Assembly (NCBI GenBank): GCA_934086485.1
Contig: CAKOIF010000004.1
Location: forward strand, 1 to 64,000
DNA length: 64,000 nucleotides
Source: an uncultured Bacilli bacterium
GTDB taxonomy: Bacteria; Bacillota_I; Bacilli_A; RF39; UBA660
Reading direction: 5' to 3'
The notes beneath the pieces are model-generated. The model saw only the letters and a list, made by a program, of their open reading frames with translations. It had not been told where the DNA came from and did no database searches. The position numbers and the translations under genes are program-made. The stretch's first letter is position 1, and every line of letters starts with the position of its first letter. Below, piece by piece: positions 1-8,550 of the stretch.

Positions 1-141
1 TACAGAAATCATCTTTTAGAATCCATTACTTAATTAGACTTTTTTTATTTAGTCCTTGACAAAGGGTTCATTTTATACGGGGTTAAAGGCGTTTTTTATA
101 GTTTTTTTAAATTTTAATTTTTCAATAAAAAATAATGGATA
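1..141. other. AT-rich end of window, no gene recognised
   Basis: This stretch lies downstream of ligA. It is rich in T-runs on the plus strand. I find no convincing hairpin terminator, promoter or coding frame. A TTGACA at 56-61 has no -10 at a usable distance. Confidence 0.4.
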
Positions 142-2121
142 TTATCTACCCATTATTTGTTTAATTTCTTCTTCATTAATAATCTTTATATTAAGTGCAA
201 GTGCTTTATCATATTTACTTCCTGGATCTGTTCCCACAATAACGGCATCCGTATTTTTAGATACAGAGCCTGTAACAGAACCACCATTATTTTCAATAAA
301 TAGTTTTATTTCATCTCTTGGAATACCTTCGATAGTTCCTGTTATAACAAACTTTTTATTAGTAATATTTTCATTAAATGTTTCTTTTTCTCCCAAATAT
401 TCCATATTGATATTTAACTCTTTTAATTTTTTAATAAGTTCAAGATTTTTACTAAAATAATCTATAATTGAACTAGCTATAATACTTCCTATGTCTTTTA
501 TATTGGTTAAAGTATCAATATCAGCTTCGATTAAATTATCAATATTTTCAAATCTTTTAGCAAGTATTTTTGCGGTTTTACTACCAACGTTAGAAATTCC
601 TAAACCAAATAGTAATCTTTCTAAACTATTATGTTTAGAGTTTTCAATGGAATTAAGTAGATTTTCCACACTTTTTTCACCATAACCTTCGAGAAGTTTT
701 AAATCATCTTTATATTTTTCTAAATGATAAAAATCATCAATATTTAAAACATATTTCATATTATATAAATCTTCAATAATTCTATCACCAAGACCATCAA
801 TATTCATCGCATTTTTCGAAGCAAAATGAATAAGAAGTTCAATATTTCTCTTAGGGCAATCATCATTTACACAAAAATAGTCTACTGTATCACCCTTTTT
901 AACTAAAGTGCTTCCACAAATTGGGCAAGTTTTAATCATTACAAAGTCTTTTTCCTTACCTGTTCTTCTTTCAGGAAGAGCACGAATTACCTCAGGAATA
1001 ACATCTCCAGCTTTATGAATTGCCACAATATCTCCAATTTTAAGTCCAAGTGATAAAACATTATCTTCATTATGTAAAGTTGCTCTTGATATAGTTGAAC
1101 CCATTACTATAACTGGATCTAAAACAGCATTCGGAGTTATTTGTCCTGTTCTTCCAACAGTAAAAATAATATCTTTTAATTTTGTATAAACTTCGTCATT
1201 AGGAAATTTATAGGCTATTGCCCATCTTGGATATTTAGCGGTATAGCCTAAGTTTTTTTGAGCATCAAGTTCATTTACTTTTATAACAACACCATCAATA
1301 TCATAAGAAAGACTTTCTCTTTCTTTAGCAAGATTATCTATATACTTTTTTATTTCATCAATAGTAAAAACAAGTTTATTCCATTTAGTATTAACTTTAA
1401 ATCCAAGTTTAGTCATAAATTCTAAAGCCTCATAATGAGTTTTTAGATTATAATCTTCGGGATTAGGTAAATGATAAATAAACACATCAAGATTTCTTTT
1501 GGCCGCTACGGAAGAGTCAAGTTGTCTAATAGAGCCTGCTGCTGCATTACGACAATTTTGTAAAAGTGGTTTTCCTTCTTTTTCTCTTTCTTCATTTAAA
1601 GCTTTTAAAGTATCTTTATGCATGAATATTTCACCGCGTACTTCAATATCTATTTTTTCTTTCAAAACCAAAGGAACATTTTTTATTGTTTTTACATTAT
1701 GAGTTATATTTTCACCAGTTGTTCCATCACCTCTGGTAGCCGCTCTAACAAGAACGCCATCCTTATAAACAAGTGATACTGAAAGGCCATCAATTTTTTG
1801 TTCACATACAAAATGAGGTGATATACCAGCATCTTTTATTTTATTATAAAAATTTTCTATTTCTTCGATATTAAATACATCAGGAAGTGATAACATTGGT
1901 ATTTCATGACGTACTTTTTCAAACTTTGAAATAACTTGTCCACCTACTCTTTGAGTTACTGAATCAGGTCTTTTATATTCAGGATATTTTTCCTCAAGAG
2001 TTTCAAGTTCCTTTAGATACTTATCATATTCTTGGTCAGTAATACTAGGACTGTCTAGTGTATAATATTCATAAGCTGCTTTATTTAAAATATCAGTTAA
2101 TTCATCTATTCTTTCTTTCAT
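142..2121 (-). CDS. ligA: NAD-dependent DNA ligase LigA
   Basis: Seals nicks during replication and repair, using NAD+ to adenylate an active-site lysine. The adenylation motif KIDG is at about residues 109-112. A four-cysteine zinc finger (CPIC...FCVNDDC), a helix-hairpin-helix region and a C-terminal BRCT domain (FVITGT onward) follow in the canonical order. From the chosen ATG it is 659 residues, normal for the family. That ATG was preferred to two upstream in-frame ATGs because GGA sits about 6 nt before it and the family starts near KERIDEL. It overlaps the upstream nucleotidyltransferase by 20 bp, and the pcrA-ligA neighbourhood is common in Bacillota. Confidence 0.97.
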   Translation of the reverse strand: MKERIDELTDILNKAAYEYYTLDSPSITDQEYDKYLKELETLEEKYPEYKRPDSVTQRVGGQVISKFEKVRHEIPMLSLPDVFNIEEIENFYNKIKDAGISPHFVCEQKIDGLSVSLVYKDGVLVRAATRGDGTTGENITHNVKTIKNVPLVLKEKIDIEVRGEIFMHKDTLKALNEEREKEGKPLLQNCRNAAAGSIRQLDSSVAAKRNLDVFIYHLPNPEDYNLKTHYEALEFMTKLGFKVNTKWNKLVFTIDEIKKYIDNLAKERESLSYDIDGVVIKVNELDAQKNLGYTAKYPRWAIAYKFPNDEVYTKLKDIIFTVGRTGQITPNAVLDPVIVMGSTISRATLHNEDNVLSLGLKIGDIVAIHKAGDVIPEVIRALPERRTGKEKDFVMIKTCPICGSTLVKKGDTVDYFCVNDDCPKRNIELLIHFASKNAMNIDGLGDRIIEDLYNMKYVLNIDDFYHLEKYKDDLKLLEGYGEKSVENLLNSIENSKHNSLERLLFGLGISNVGSKTAKILAKRFENIDNLIEADIDTLTNIKDIGSIIASSIIDYFSKNLELIKKLKELNINMEYLGEKETFNENITNKKFVITGTIEGIPRDEIKLFIENNGGSVTGSVSKNTDAVIVGTDPGSKYDKALALNIKIINEEEIKQIMGR

Positions 2122-2995
2122 AATCATTCCATAAATTTTCAGGATATATATCATTATTTATATATTCTCTTATTTTTTCTTGCACTATAGGAAGGTCTTC
2201 TTTATAAGTCATACCAATCCAAGTTGAGGGAGTATTTACTACATTTACTTTACCCATTTTTACATATTCATCTACGACATCAGGAAGTAAAAACTCTCCA
2301 GTAGATAAATCTGCATTTTTTAAAAAGTCTATAAGCATTGTTTCTATTTTTTCAAAAATATCTGTATTAAAACCATACATTAACATTGAACAAGGATTTT
2401 CTTTATTAACCTCAAAAGAGGGTTTCCCATTAAGTGGTGTGCAAAATACTTTATCACCATCAACCTTAACTTTACTTTCAATAATAGTTTCTATTTTATT
2501 ATTATTTGATAAAACTACTCCTCTTTTAACTTCTCCTTCATCTGAAAGTGTTGCCCCAATTGGATAACCTACAACGCATATTCCTTCATTATTATCAAGG
2601 TAATTACTTAATATTTCAAAACTTTCATTACCATAAAAATCGTCGGCTGAAATAAGTCCAAAAGGTCCTTTTACTTTATCTTTTGCACAGTATAATGCGT
2701 GTGCTGTTCCAAGTGGTTTTACTCTATCAATTTTAATGTTTAATGGTATATTTTCCATTTCTTGATAAGCATATTCGACCTCTATTCCATTAATTCTTTG
2801 TGAAATAGTTTCTTCGAATGCCTCTTTGTTTTCTTTTTTAATTACAAAAACTACCTTTGTAAAGCCTGCTCTTTTAGCATCATATACTGAATAATCAATT
2901 AAAAATTCTCCTGAAGGGCCTACTGGTTCAAGTTGTTTAAGTCCTCCAAATCTTGATCCCATACCAGCCGCTAAGACTACTAAAGTTTTTTCCAT
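2102..2995 (-). CDS. sugar-phosphate nucleotidyltransferase family protein
   Basis: A 297-residue NTP-transferase-fold protein. The glycine-rich nucleotide loop LAAGMGSRFGG is at residues 8-18 and a metal-binding-like ISADDFYG occurs near residue 115. Relatives transfer a nucleotidyl group to a sugar phosphate to make NDP-sugars for envelope polymers; the substrate cannot be read from the sequence. The start follows the pcrA stop by one base and has a strong GGAAGGTGA Shine-Dalgarno inside the pcrA 3' end. The 3' end overlaps ligA, so pcrA, this gene and ligA look like one operon. Confidence 0.85.
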   Translation of the reverse strand: MEKTLVVLAAGMGSRFGGLKQLEPVGPSGEFLIDYSVYDAKRAGFTKVVFVIKKENKEAFEETISQRINGIEVEYAYQEMENIPLNIKIDRVKPLGTAHALYCAKDKVKGPFGLISADDFYGNESFEILSNYLDNNEGICVVGYPIGATLSDEGEVKRGVVLSNNNKIETIIESKVKVDGDKVFCTPLNGKPSFEVNKENPCSMLMYGFNTDIFEKIETMLIDFLKNADLSTGEFLLPDVVDEYVKMGKVNVVNTPSTWIGMTYKEDLPIVQEKIREYINNDIYPENLWNDYERKNR

Positions 2996-2996
2996 A

Positions 2997-5090
2997 TTAT
3001 TTCACCTTCCTAATTCCTTTATAATTTTTTAAAAACTTTTTAACACCAAATCTTTGATGAAATGCAATTGTTATAAATTTATCATCAACACTTACTACTA
3101 CACCTTTACCAAATGTTAAGTGGGTAACAATATCTCCATTTTTAAATTCTTCACTAGATGAATTATCATCTGAATATAATAATTTTGTTTTAAGTGAATG
3201 CATTTCATTTTTAGTTTCCTCTTTATCAAGTAAATTATCACTAATCTCACTAATAAATCTACTCGGAGGATTTACTTGCATATTACCATAAAGCATCCTT
3301 CTTCCTGCATTAAGTAAATAAAGTTTTTCCTTTGCACGAGTAATAGCTACATACATAAGTCTTCTTTCTTCCTCGAGTTCTTCATCATCATATAATGCTT
3401 TTGAAATTGGCATAATATTTTCCTCAAGGCCGATAATAAAGACTATTTTAAATTCAAGACCTTTTGCTGAATGTACTGTCATAAGAGTTACAGCATCCGC
3501 ATCTAAAGAATACTCAGCAGCATCTGATACAAGAGAAACCTCCATTAAGAAATCAGATAAGTTAACATTACCAGTTTCTTTTTCATAAGTTTCAGAAACA
3601 CTTCGAAATTCCATTAAGTTTTCAAGTCTAATATCACTTTCAAGACTTTTATCATTTTCATATGTTTCCTTCATTTTAGATAACTCTAAAGTTTTATCAA
3701 TAAGACCAGTTATCGAAGTATCTTTACTTATTTCAATTAAATTTAAAATTAAATTTTTAAATTCTAGTTCTTTACCACTATCAATTGCTTCGAACATTGA
3801 TATATTTAAACTTCTAGCTTTTTCCCTTAAGTTTTCAATAGTTTTATCACCTATTTTTCTTTTAGGTTCATTAATAACTCTTTCTAGTGATACATCATCA
3901 CTAGGATTAGCAATAAGTTTTAAATATGCAAGTAAGTCTTTAATTTCTTTTCTTTTATAAAAATAAAATGAACCAAACACTTTATAAGGTATATTAGCTT
4001 TAACTAAAGCATCTTCGATTGAACGTGATTGAGCATTAGTTCTATAGAAAATAGCCATATCTTTACGATTATAACCTTCTTCGCATAGTTTTTGAATTTC
4101 ATCCACTACTCTTTTATTTTCCATAGAATCATTAAATGTTCTAATATATTTTATTTTTACCCCTTGACCTAAATCTGAAAATAAATCTAAATCTTTTCTT
4201 TGTTTATTATGTGATATTACTTCATTAGCCGCATCAAGTATTGTTTGAGTACTACGATAATTCTGTGGAAGTTTTATTACTGTGCAACCTTTAAAGTCTT
4301 TTTCAAAATTTAAAATATTTTGATAATTTGCTCCCCTGAAAGCATAAATAGATTGAGATGGATCTCCGACTACAAAAAGATTTAAATATTTTTTAGAAAG
4401 TAGTTTTACAAGTTTATATTGTACTTCATTTGTATCTTGATATTCATCTATTAAAATATATTTAAATTTATCTTGATATTTTTCTAATACTTCTTTATTA
4501 CTATTAAATAATTCTACTGGTTTTTTTAATAAATCATCAAAATCTAAAGTATTATTTCTTTTTAATATTTTTTCATATTCATAATATATTTTTACCGCTA
4601 TTTTCTCATTTTCTGAAATTAAAAAGTTAGCTATTTCACTTTTTGAAAGCATATTATTTTTAATAAAGGAAATCTTACTTTTTATAAAAGCAGGACTTAT
4701 CATTTTATCAGTGATATTTAAATCTTTCATTATTTTTTTTATAATGCTAGTTTGATCTTCAGTATCTATTAAAGTAAATGCAGAAGTCAAATTAAACAAA
4801 GCACTATTTTCTCTAATTATTTTTAAGCCAAATGAATGGAATGTTCCAATAAAAGCATCATGAGCATTTATAATGTTATTTACTCTTTCTCTCATTTCTC
4901 CAGCTGCTTTATTTGTAAATGTGATAGCAAGTATATTGTAAGGTTTTACACCATTTTCTATCAAATTAGCAATCCTTGTTGTTAATACTTTTGTTTTACC
5001 AGAACCCGCTCCAGCGATAACTAAACACGGACCATCCTTGAATGTTGCCGCTTTTTTTTGTTCATTATTTAATTTTTCTATATAGTCCAT
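2997..5090 (-). CDS. pcrA: ATP-dependent DNA helicase PcrA/UvrD
   Basis: SF1A 3'-5' helicase for nucleotide excision repair and clearing of replication obstacles. Walker A GAGSGKT is at residues 27-33, Walker B DEYQDT at 215-220, motif III GDPSQSIYAFRG at 242-253, and motifs V/VI (TVHSAKGLEF, VAITRAK) lie toward the C-terminus. The last 45 residues contain a Tudor-like segment (HLTFGKGVV) typical of PcrA. Length 697 is slightly under the usual 720-740. It is first of the pcrA-nucleotidyltransferase-ligA group, preceded by GGAGAGTGA. A TATAAT -10 at 5111-5116 (minus strand) has only a weak -35. Confidence 0.96.
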   Translation of the reverse strand: MDYIEKLNNEQKKAATFKDGPCLVIAGAGSGKTKVLTTRIANLIENGVKPYNILAITFTNKAAGEMRERVNNIINAHDAFIGTFHSFGLKIIRENSALFNLTSAFTLIDTEDQTSIIKKIMKDLNITDKMISPAFIKSKISFIKNNMLSKSEIANFLISENEKIAVKIYYEYEKILKRNNTLDFDDLLKKPVELFNSNKEVLEKYQDKFKYILIDEYQDTNEVQYKLVKLLSKKYLNLFVVGDPSQSIYAFRGANYQNILNFEKDFKGCTVIKLPQNYRSTQTILDAANEVISHNKQRKDLDLFSDLGQGVKIKYIRTFNDSMENKRVVDEIQKLCEEGYNRKDMAIFYRTNAQSRSIEDALVKANIPYKVFGSFYFYKRKEIKDLLAYLKLIANPSDDVSLERVINEPKRKIGDKTIENLREKARSLNISMFEAIDSGKELEFKNLILNLIEISKDTSITGLIDKTLELSKMKETYENDKSLESDIRLENLMEFRSVSETYEKETGNVNLSDFLMEVSLVSDAAEYSLDADAVTLMTVHSAKGLEFKIVFIIGLEENIMPISKALYDDEELEEERRLMYVAITRAKEKLYLLNAGRRMLYGNMQVNPPSRFISEISDNLLDKEETKNEMHSLKTKLLYSDDNSSSEEFKNGDIVTHLTFGKGVVVSVDDKFITIAFHQRFGVKKFLKNYKGIRKVK

Positions 5091-5144
5091 ATTTCACTCT
5101 CCGTAAAATAATTATATCAAATTTAATTTAACTATAAAAGGTTA

Positions 5145-5173
5145 TAGACACTTTTATTTATTTTTTGTATAAT
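5145..5173 (+). promoter_or_regulatory. sigma-A promoter of the cyclophilin lipoprotein gene
   Basis: TAGACA at 5145-5150 and TATAAT at 5168-5173 with a 17-bp spacer. The expected transcription start near 5180 lies past the ATG at 5178, so translation must begin at the TTG at 5190 or later. Confidence 0.75.
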
Positions 5174-5189
5174 TTAAATGGTGATAAAA

Positions 5190-5798
5190 TTGAAAATGAA
5201 AATATTATTATTAGGATTATTAGTTTTTATGATATGTGGTTGTTCAAAAAATAATGAAAAACCTAAAGAAAATCCAATTGTAACAATGAGCATCAAAGAC
5301 TTTGGGGATATTAAAATTGAACTTTATCCTGATGTTGCTGAAAATACCGTGGCAAATTTTGTAAATTTAGTCGAAGATAAATTTTATGATAATAATACTA
5401 TTCATAGAGTTCAAAAAGGTTTTGTAATTCAAGGTGGAGATCCTACCGGAACAGGAACTGGTGGACCTGGTTATTCTATCAAAGGTGAGTTTACTCAAAA
5501 TGGTTATCGTAATAATTTATCACATACTAAAGGTGTTATATCAATGGCAAGAAGTACTGACCCAGATTCTGCAGGAAGTCAATTTTTCATTGTTTTATCT
5601 GATGAAGCTGCCCCTTCACTTGATGGAATGTATGCTGGATTTGGTAAAGTAATCGAAGGCATGGATGTTATTGAAAAAATAGAAAATACTGAATTTGAAA
5701 TTGATAATGAAGTTTATGGAACACTTAAAAAGCCTCTTACAATTGAAAAGGCTACAGTAGACACTAAAGGCTATACTTATAAAGTAACTAAAAAATAG
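5190..5798 (+). CDS. cyclophilin-type peptidyl-prolyl isomerase lipoprotein
   Basis: Catalyses cis-trans isomerisation of prolyl bonds, probably outside the membrane. A short hydrophobic signal ends in the lipobox ICGC, so the Cys should be lipidated and the domain anchored on the outer face. Active-site cyclophilin elements are present: HRV, GFVIQGGDP, SMAR, SAGSQFF. The start is taken as TTG at 5190 because GGTGAT precedes it by 4 nt and the promoter excludes the ATG at 5178; an ATG at 5196 is the alternative. The gene points away from pcrA and its last 11 bp overlap the convergent UPF0316 gene. Confidence 0.9.
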   Translation: MKMKILLLGLLVFMICGCSKNNEKPKENPIVTMSIKDFGDIKIELYPDVAENTVANFVNLVEDKFYDNNTIHRVQKGFVIQGGDPTGTGTGGPGYSIKGEFTQNGYRNNLSHTKGVISMARSTDPDSAGSQFFIVLSDEAAPSLDGMYAGFGKVIEGMDVIEKIENTEFEIDNEVYGTLKKPLTIEKATVDTKGYTYKVTKK

Positions 5799-5808
5799 TT
5801 GCTTTTTT
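5786..5808 (+). terminator. intrinsic terminator of the cyclophilin gene
   Basis: AACTA/TAGTT stem, GC, then six T. It overlaps the stop codon and the end of the convergent gene. Confidence 0.6.
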
Positions 5809-6288
5809 ATTTTGGGTAATACTATGAATATCACTTATACTAATATGAGCATTTTTATCTATTCTTTTTATATTTGTTAAAACCTTTTTAATATCTTTTT
5901 TACTGCACTCTATAATAAACATTTTATCTTTATTTTTTAAATTAATCTCAGTTATAAAATCAGTTCTTTCCTTTAAGAAATTTGAAAGAATTTCTCCCTC
6001 TTTAGTAACAATCATAATATTTACTTTTCCTTTAATTAAATAATTTGTTATAGTGCCACCGATTAAATTACCTGTGCTATAACCAAGAGCATAACTTATA
6101 GGAATCCATATTGAATCAATATTTACATTAATTGCTTTTCTAGCTACAATAAACCAAATAAGTATTTCAAAAAAAGAAATGATAGTGGAAAATATAGTTT
6201 TACCTTTTAAAGTAAAAAATGTTCTTATTGTATTAAGGGAAACATCAAATATACGAGCAAAAAATATTTCTATACAAATATTAATCAT
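5788..6288 (-). CDS. UPF0316 membrane protein (DUF5698 + DUF2179)
   Basis: A 166-residue integral membrane protein. About three hydrophobic segments fill residues 1-85, including a glycine-rich YSTGNLIGGTI stretch. A soluble C-terminal domain of DUF2179 type follows (VTKEGEIL...MFIIECSKKDIKKVL). The family resembles B. subtilis YebE; its function is unknown, and DUF2179 domains are thought to bind small molecules. It starts within the sigG stop codon (ATGA overlap), so it is co-translated with the forespore sigma factor. That placement suggests a sporulation link but does not prove one. Confidence 0.8.
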   Translation of the reverse strand: MINICIEIFFARIFDVSLNTIRTFFTLKGKTIFSTIISFFEILIWFIVARKAINVNIDSIWIPISYALGYSTGNLIGGTITNYLIKGKVNIMIVTKEGEILSNFLKERTDFITEINLKNKDKMFIIECSKKDIKKVLTNIKRIDKNAHISISDIHSITQNKKATIF

Positions 6289-7061
6289 TTTATAAGTCTT
6301 CTTACTTTAGAAAGGGCACACTTTTCAATTCTTGATACTTGAGCCTGTGATATATTTAGAGTTCCTGCAATTTCAGTTTGAGTTTTACCAATTACATATC
6401 TTTCTAATAAAATATTTTTTTCTCTGTCATTAATTTTGTTTAAGGCTTTATAAAGGCCTATCATTGTATCATTATCAATACTTCCCTTTTTATTATCCGC
6501 AAGACGTTCCTCAAGATAAATAGCATTATCACCATCATTATAAACTGGTTCAAATATACTAACAGGATCTTTTAAGGAATCTAGTGCAAATCCTACATCA
6601 TATTCACTCATTGAAAGACTACTTGCAATTTCATAACACTTTGGTTCCCTACCATTTTTATTAATAAAATCTTCCTTAAATCTTAATATTTTATAAGCAT
6701 CATCTTTAATACTTCTTGCAATACGCATTTGAGAATTATCTCTTAAATATTTTTTAATTTCACCAATGATAAGGGGAACAGCATAAGTTGATAACTTTAA
6801 ATTATATGATAAATCAAAATTATCTACAGCCTTTATTAAACCAATTACCCCTACTTGAAATAAATCATCTTGGTTAATACCTGTTTTACTAAAATTTTTA
6901 AGTACTGATAACACTAATTTTAAGTTTCCATTTACAATATCCTCTTTTGCATTTAAATCTCCTGCTTGATATAATTTAAATAATTTAATATTTTCTTCAT
7001 GGGTTAAACATTTAAGATTACTTGTATTTATCCCTGTAATATCTACTTTATAATTACTCAT
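6285..7061 (-). CDS. sigG: RNA polymerase sporulation sigma factor SigG
   Basis: Late forespore sigma factor. The N-terminus (YKVDITGINTSNL) matches the distinctive SigG leader. Region 2 follows (DDLFQVGVIGLIKAVDNF, LKLSTYAVPLIIGEIKKYLRD), then region 4 with a helix-turn-helix (TQTEIAGTLNISQAQVSRIEK). Length 258 is standard. The start is set by AAGGAAAAAG before the ATG. A sigma-G-like promoter lies immediately upstream, consistent with autoregulation. Unlike in Bacillus, spoIIGA-sigE is about 36 kb away rather than next to it. Confidence 0.96.
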   Translation of the reverse strand: MSNYKVDITGINTSNLKCLTHEENIKLFKLYQAGDLNAKEDIVNGNLKLVLSVLKNFSKTGINQDDLFQVGVIGLIKAVDNFDLSYNLKLSTYAVPLIIGEIKKYLRDNSQMRIARSIKDDAYKILRFKEDFINKNGREPKCYEIASSLSMSEYDVGFALDSLKDPVSIFEPVYNDGDNAIYLEERLADNKKGSIDNDTMIGLYKALNKINDREKNILLERYVIGKTQTEIAGTLNISQAQVSRIEKCALSKVRRLIK

Positions 7062-7080
7062 ATCTTTTTCCTTTCAAAGA

Positions 7081-7110
7081 TATTTTGGTAAAAAACAAAG
7101 ATTTTTATTC
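7081..7110 (-). promoter_or_regulatory. sigma-G-type promoter before sigG
   Basis: On the minus strand GAATA (7106-7110) and CAAAATA (7081-7087) are separated by 18 bp. They fit the published sigma-G consensus GNATR and CANNMTA. The start codon is about 20 nt downstream, giving a very short leader. Confidence 0.55.
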
Positions 7111-7112
7111 AC

Positions 7113-7164
7113 AAATAAAAAATGTGAAACTTTTTTAATATTTTTCTTATTAAAAGTTTCACAC
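7113..7164 (-). terminator. terminator hairpin of the Fic-like gene (repeat copy 1)
   Basis: GTGAAACTTTT pairs with an AAAGTTTCAC arm and is followed on the minus strand by a T-run. The 52-bp element is repeated at 8134-8185 with one mismatch. Confidence 0.7.
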
Positions 7165-7169
7165 AATAT

Positions 7170-8102
7170 TTAAATTTTACGATAGCATTTATTCATTAGA
7201 AAGTTCATAATTTCATCATCAATGTCACTTTCATAATACTTTATAAGTAGATTTTTATATTCTGAAACTAAATTATCTGGTATAACTATTAAACCTTTTC
7301 CTTTGCTAATTAAATAATGATTAGCAAATATTACTGAAGTTCTTTTATTTCCATCAATAAACATTTGAGATTTAACTACATATAATAATAATTTAATACT
7401 TTTTTGAACATCATCAATATCTAAACTAAGAATACTATTTAAATTATCTTTTATATCAGCCTCAATTGGAAGTTCAGGTGTCCAAGAAGTACCACCAATT
7501 TTAACTGGAGTTGTTCTAAGGCTTCCCGCTAAATAATAAAATCCTTCCTCAACAAATTTGTTTATAGAACATAAAATATTATAATCAGTTTTACTTAAAA
7601 TAACATTTTTATTTAATATAAATTCCCAAGCATGTTTTAAATTAACAACTTTTAATATATCATCAACAATCATATTATTTACTTTATTACCATTTATAAT
7701 ATTTTCTATTTCAGAAAGTGTTGTAGCAATTCCCTCAAGTATTGCTTGATTATAAATCGTATCTACTAAATGTTTTCTTGCAAAATCAATATTTTTAGCA
7801 ACATCTAAAGGTAAATCTTCATCAAAATAATTTAGTTTATTTAATTCTTTTTCTATATTACGAATAGATTTTTTTAATGTTTTAGCTTTAATATTATTAT
7901 TTAATACTAAATTATATAATTCCTCTGTGTATTCACCGACATATTTTGTTGATTGTAAACCATCCTCTTTTGTATGTAAATAGATATATTTTTTGCTATC
8001 TTTTTCTCTAATTTCAATAGCTCCATATACAAGTTCATTGAGTAAAGTAACATATTGTCTTTTTTGATTTAATAAATTTAATATTTTCATTTGATTTTCC
8101 AT
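7170..8102 (-). CDS. Fic/Doc-family protein with Gln in place of the catalytic His
   Basis: A 310-residue protein whose C-terminal third carries a Doc-like motif, QMFIDGNKRTS. The family signature is HxFxDGNxR; here the catalytic His reads Gln while the GNKR anion-binding part is intact. The N-terminal 180 residues are helical and unassigned. Fic proteins transfer AMP or phosphate to target proteins; this one may be inactive, regulatory or chemically altered. The start at MENQMKIL was chosen because GGTGGTG precedes it and the longer frame has a poor N-terminus. It lies between two near-identical 52-bp hairpin repeats. Confidence 0.75.
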   Translation of the reverse strand: MENQMKILNLLNQKRQYVTLLNELVYGAIEIREKDSKKYIYLHTKEDGLQSTKYVGEYTEELYNLVLNNNIKAKTLKKSIRNIEKELNKLNYFDEDLPLDVAKNIDFARKHLVDTIYNQAILEGIATTLSEIENIINGNKVNNMIVDDILKVVNLKHAWEFILNKNVILSKTDYNILCSINKFVEEGFYYLAGSLRTTPVKIGGTSWTPELPIEADIKDNLNSILSLDIDDVQKSIKLLLYVVKSQMFIDGNKRTSVIFANHYLISKGKGLIVIPDNLVSEYKNLLIKYYESDIDDEIMNFLMNKCYRKI

Positions 8103-8133
8103 ATCAACACCACCGCTATCATTATACAACAAA

Positions 8134-8185
8134 AAATAAAAAATGTGAAACTTTTTTGATATTTTTCTTATTAAAAGTTTCACAC
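8134..8185 (-). terminator. terminator hairpin of the 104-residue gene (repeat copy 2)
   Basis: Same 52-bp hairpin as 7113-7164, 51 of 52 bases identical. It sits just after the stop of the 8189-8503 gene and before the Fic-like gene. Confidence 0.7.
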
Positions 8186-8188
8186 TAA

Positions 8189-8503
8189 TTATCTTCGATA
8201 TAAATTATATCTATATTCTCTTTCAGCCTCATGTTTTAAATAATTTGCATCTTTACAAATATCTTGCATAATTTTTTCTTTACTACAAATTCTATCTTCG
8301 CTTGCCTTAAATTCTGCATAGATGTATATTCTTTTACAAGGAACCTCTAAACTATTTAAGGCCTCTTTTATAAAATTTAACATTTCTTTAGAATCTTCTT
8401 TTCTAACATTAAAATCAAATCCTAGATATTCAGGTCCGCCGCATCTTACATCAACTGGATCATTTAAAGTGCAATCAACACCAATTCTTACAATATCAAT
8501 CAT
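8189..8503 (-). CDS. uncharacterised 104-residue protein
   Basis: Not recognised. A small acidic soluble protein starting MIDIVRIGVDCTLNDP, with a central RCGGPEYLGFDF stretch and a Lys/Arg/Tyr-rich C-terminus. No signal peptide or membrane segment is visible. The start was moved 12 bp into the longest frame because GGAGG lies 6 nt before the ATG at 8503. It lies between the kinase-like and Fic-like genes, all on the minus strand, and may be an accessory partner of one of them. Confidence 0.6.
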   Translation of the reverse strand: MIDIVRIGVDCTLNDPVDVRCGGPEYLGFDFNVRKEDSKEMLNFIKEALNSLEVPCKRIYIYAEFKASEDRICSKEKIMQDICKDANYLKHEAEREYRYNLYRR

Positions 8504-8550
8504 ATTTACCTCCATGTGAGAAATATCTTACTAAAGTTTTAAGTTTATGT

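Noticed and set aside
56..460. Plus-strand ORF opposite the end of ligA
   Set aside because: Shadow of ligA with hydrophobic low-complexity translation and no ribosome binding site.
5178..5192. ATG at 5178 as start of the cyclophilin lipoprotein
   Set aside because: It lies 4 bp after the TATAAT -10, before the expected transcription start; GGTGAT points to TTG 5190.
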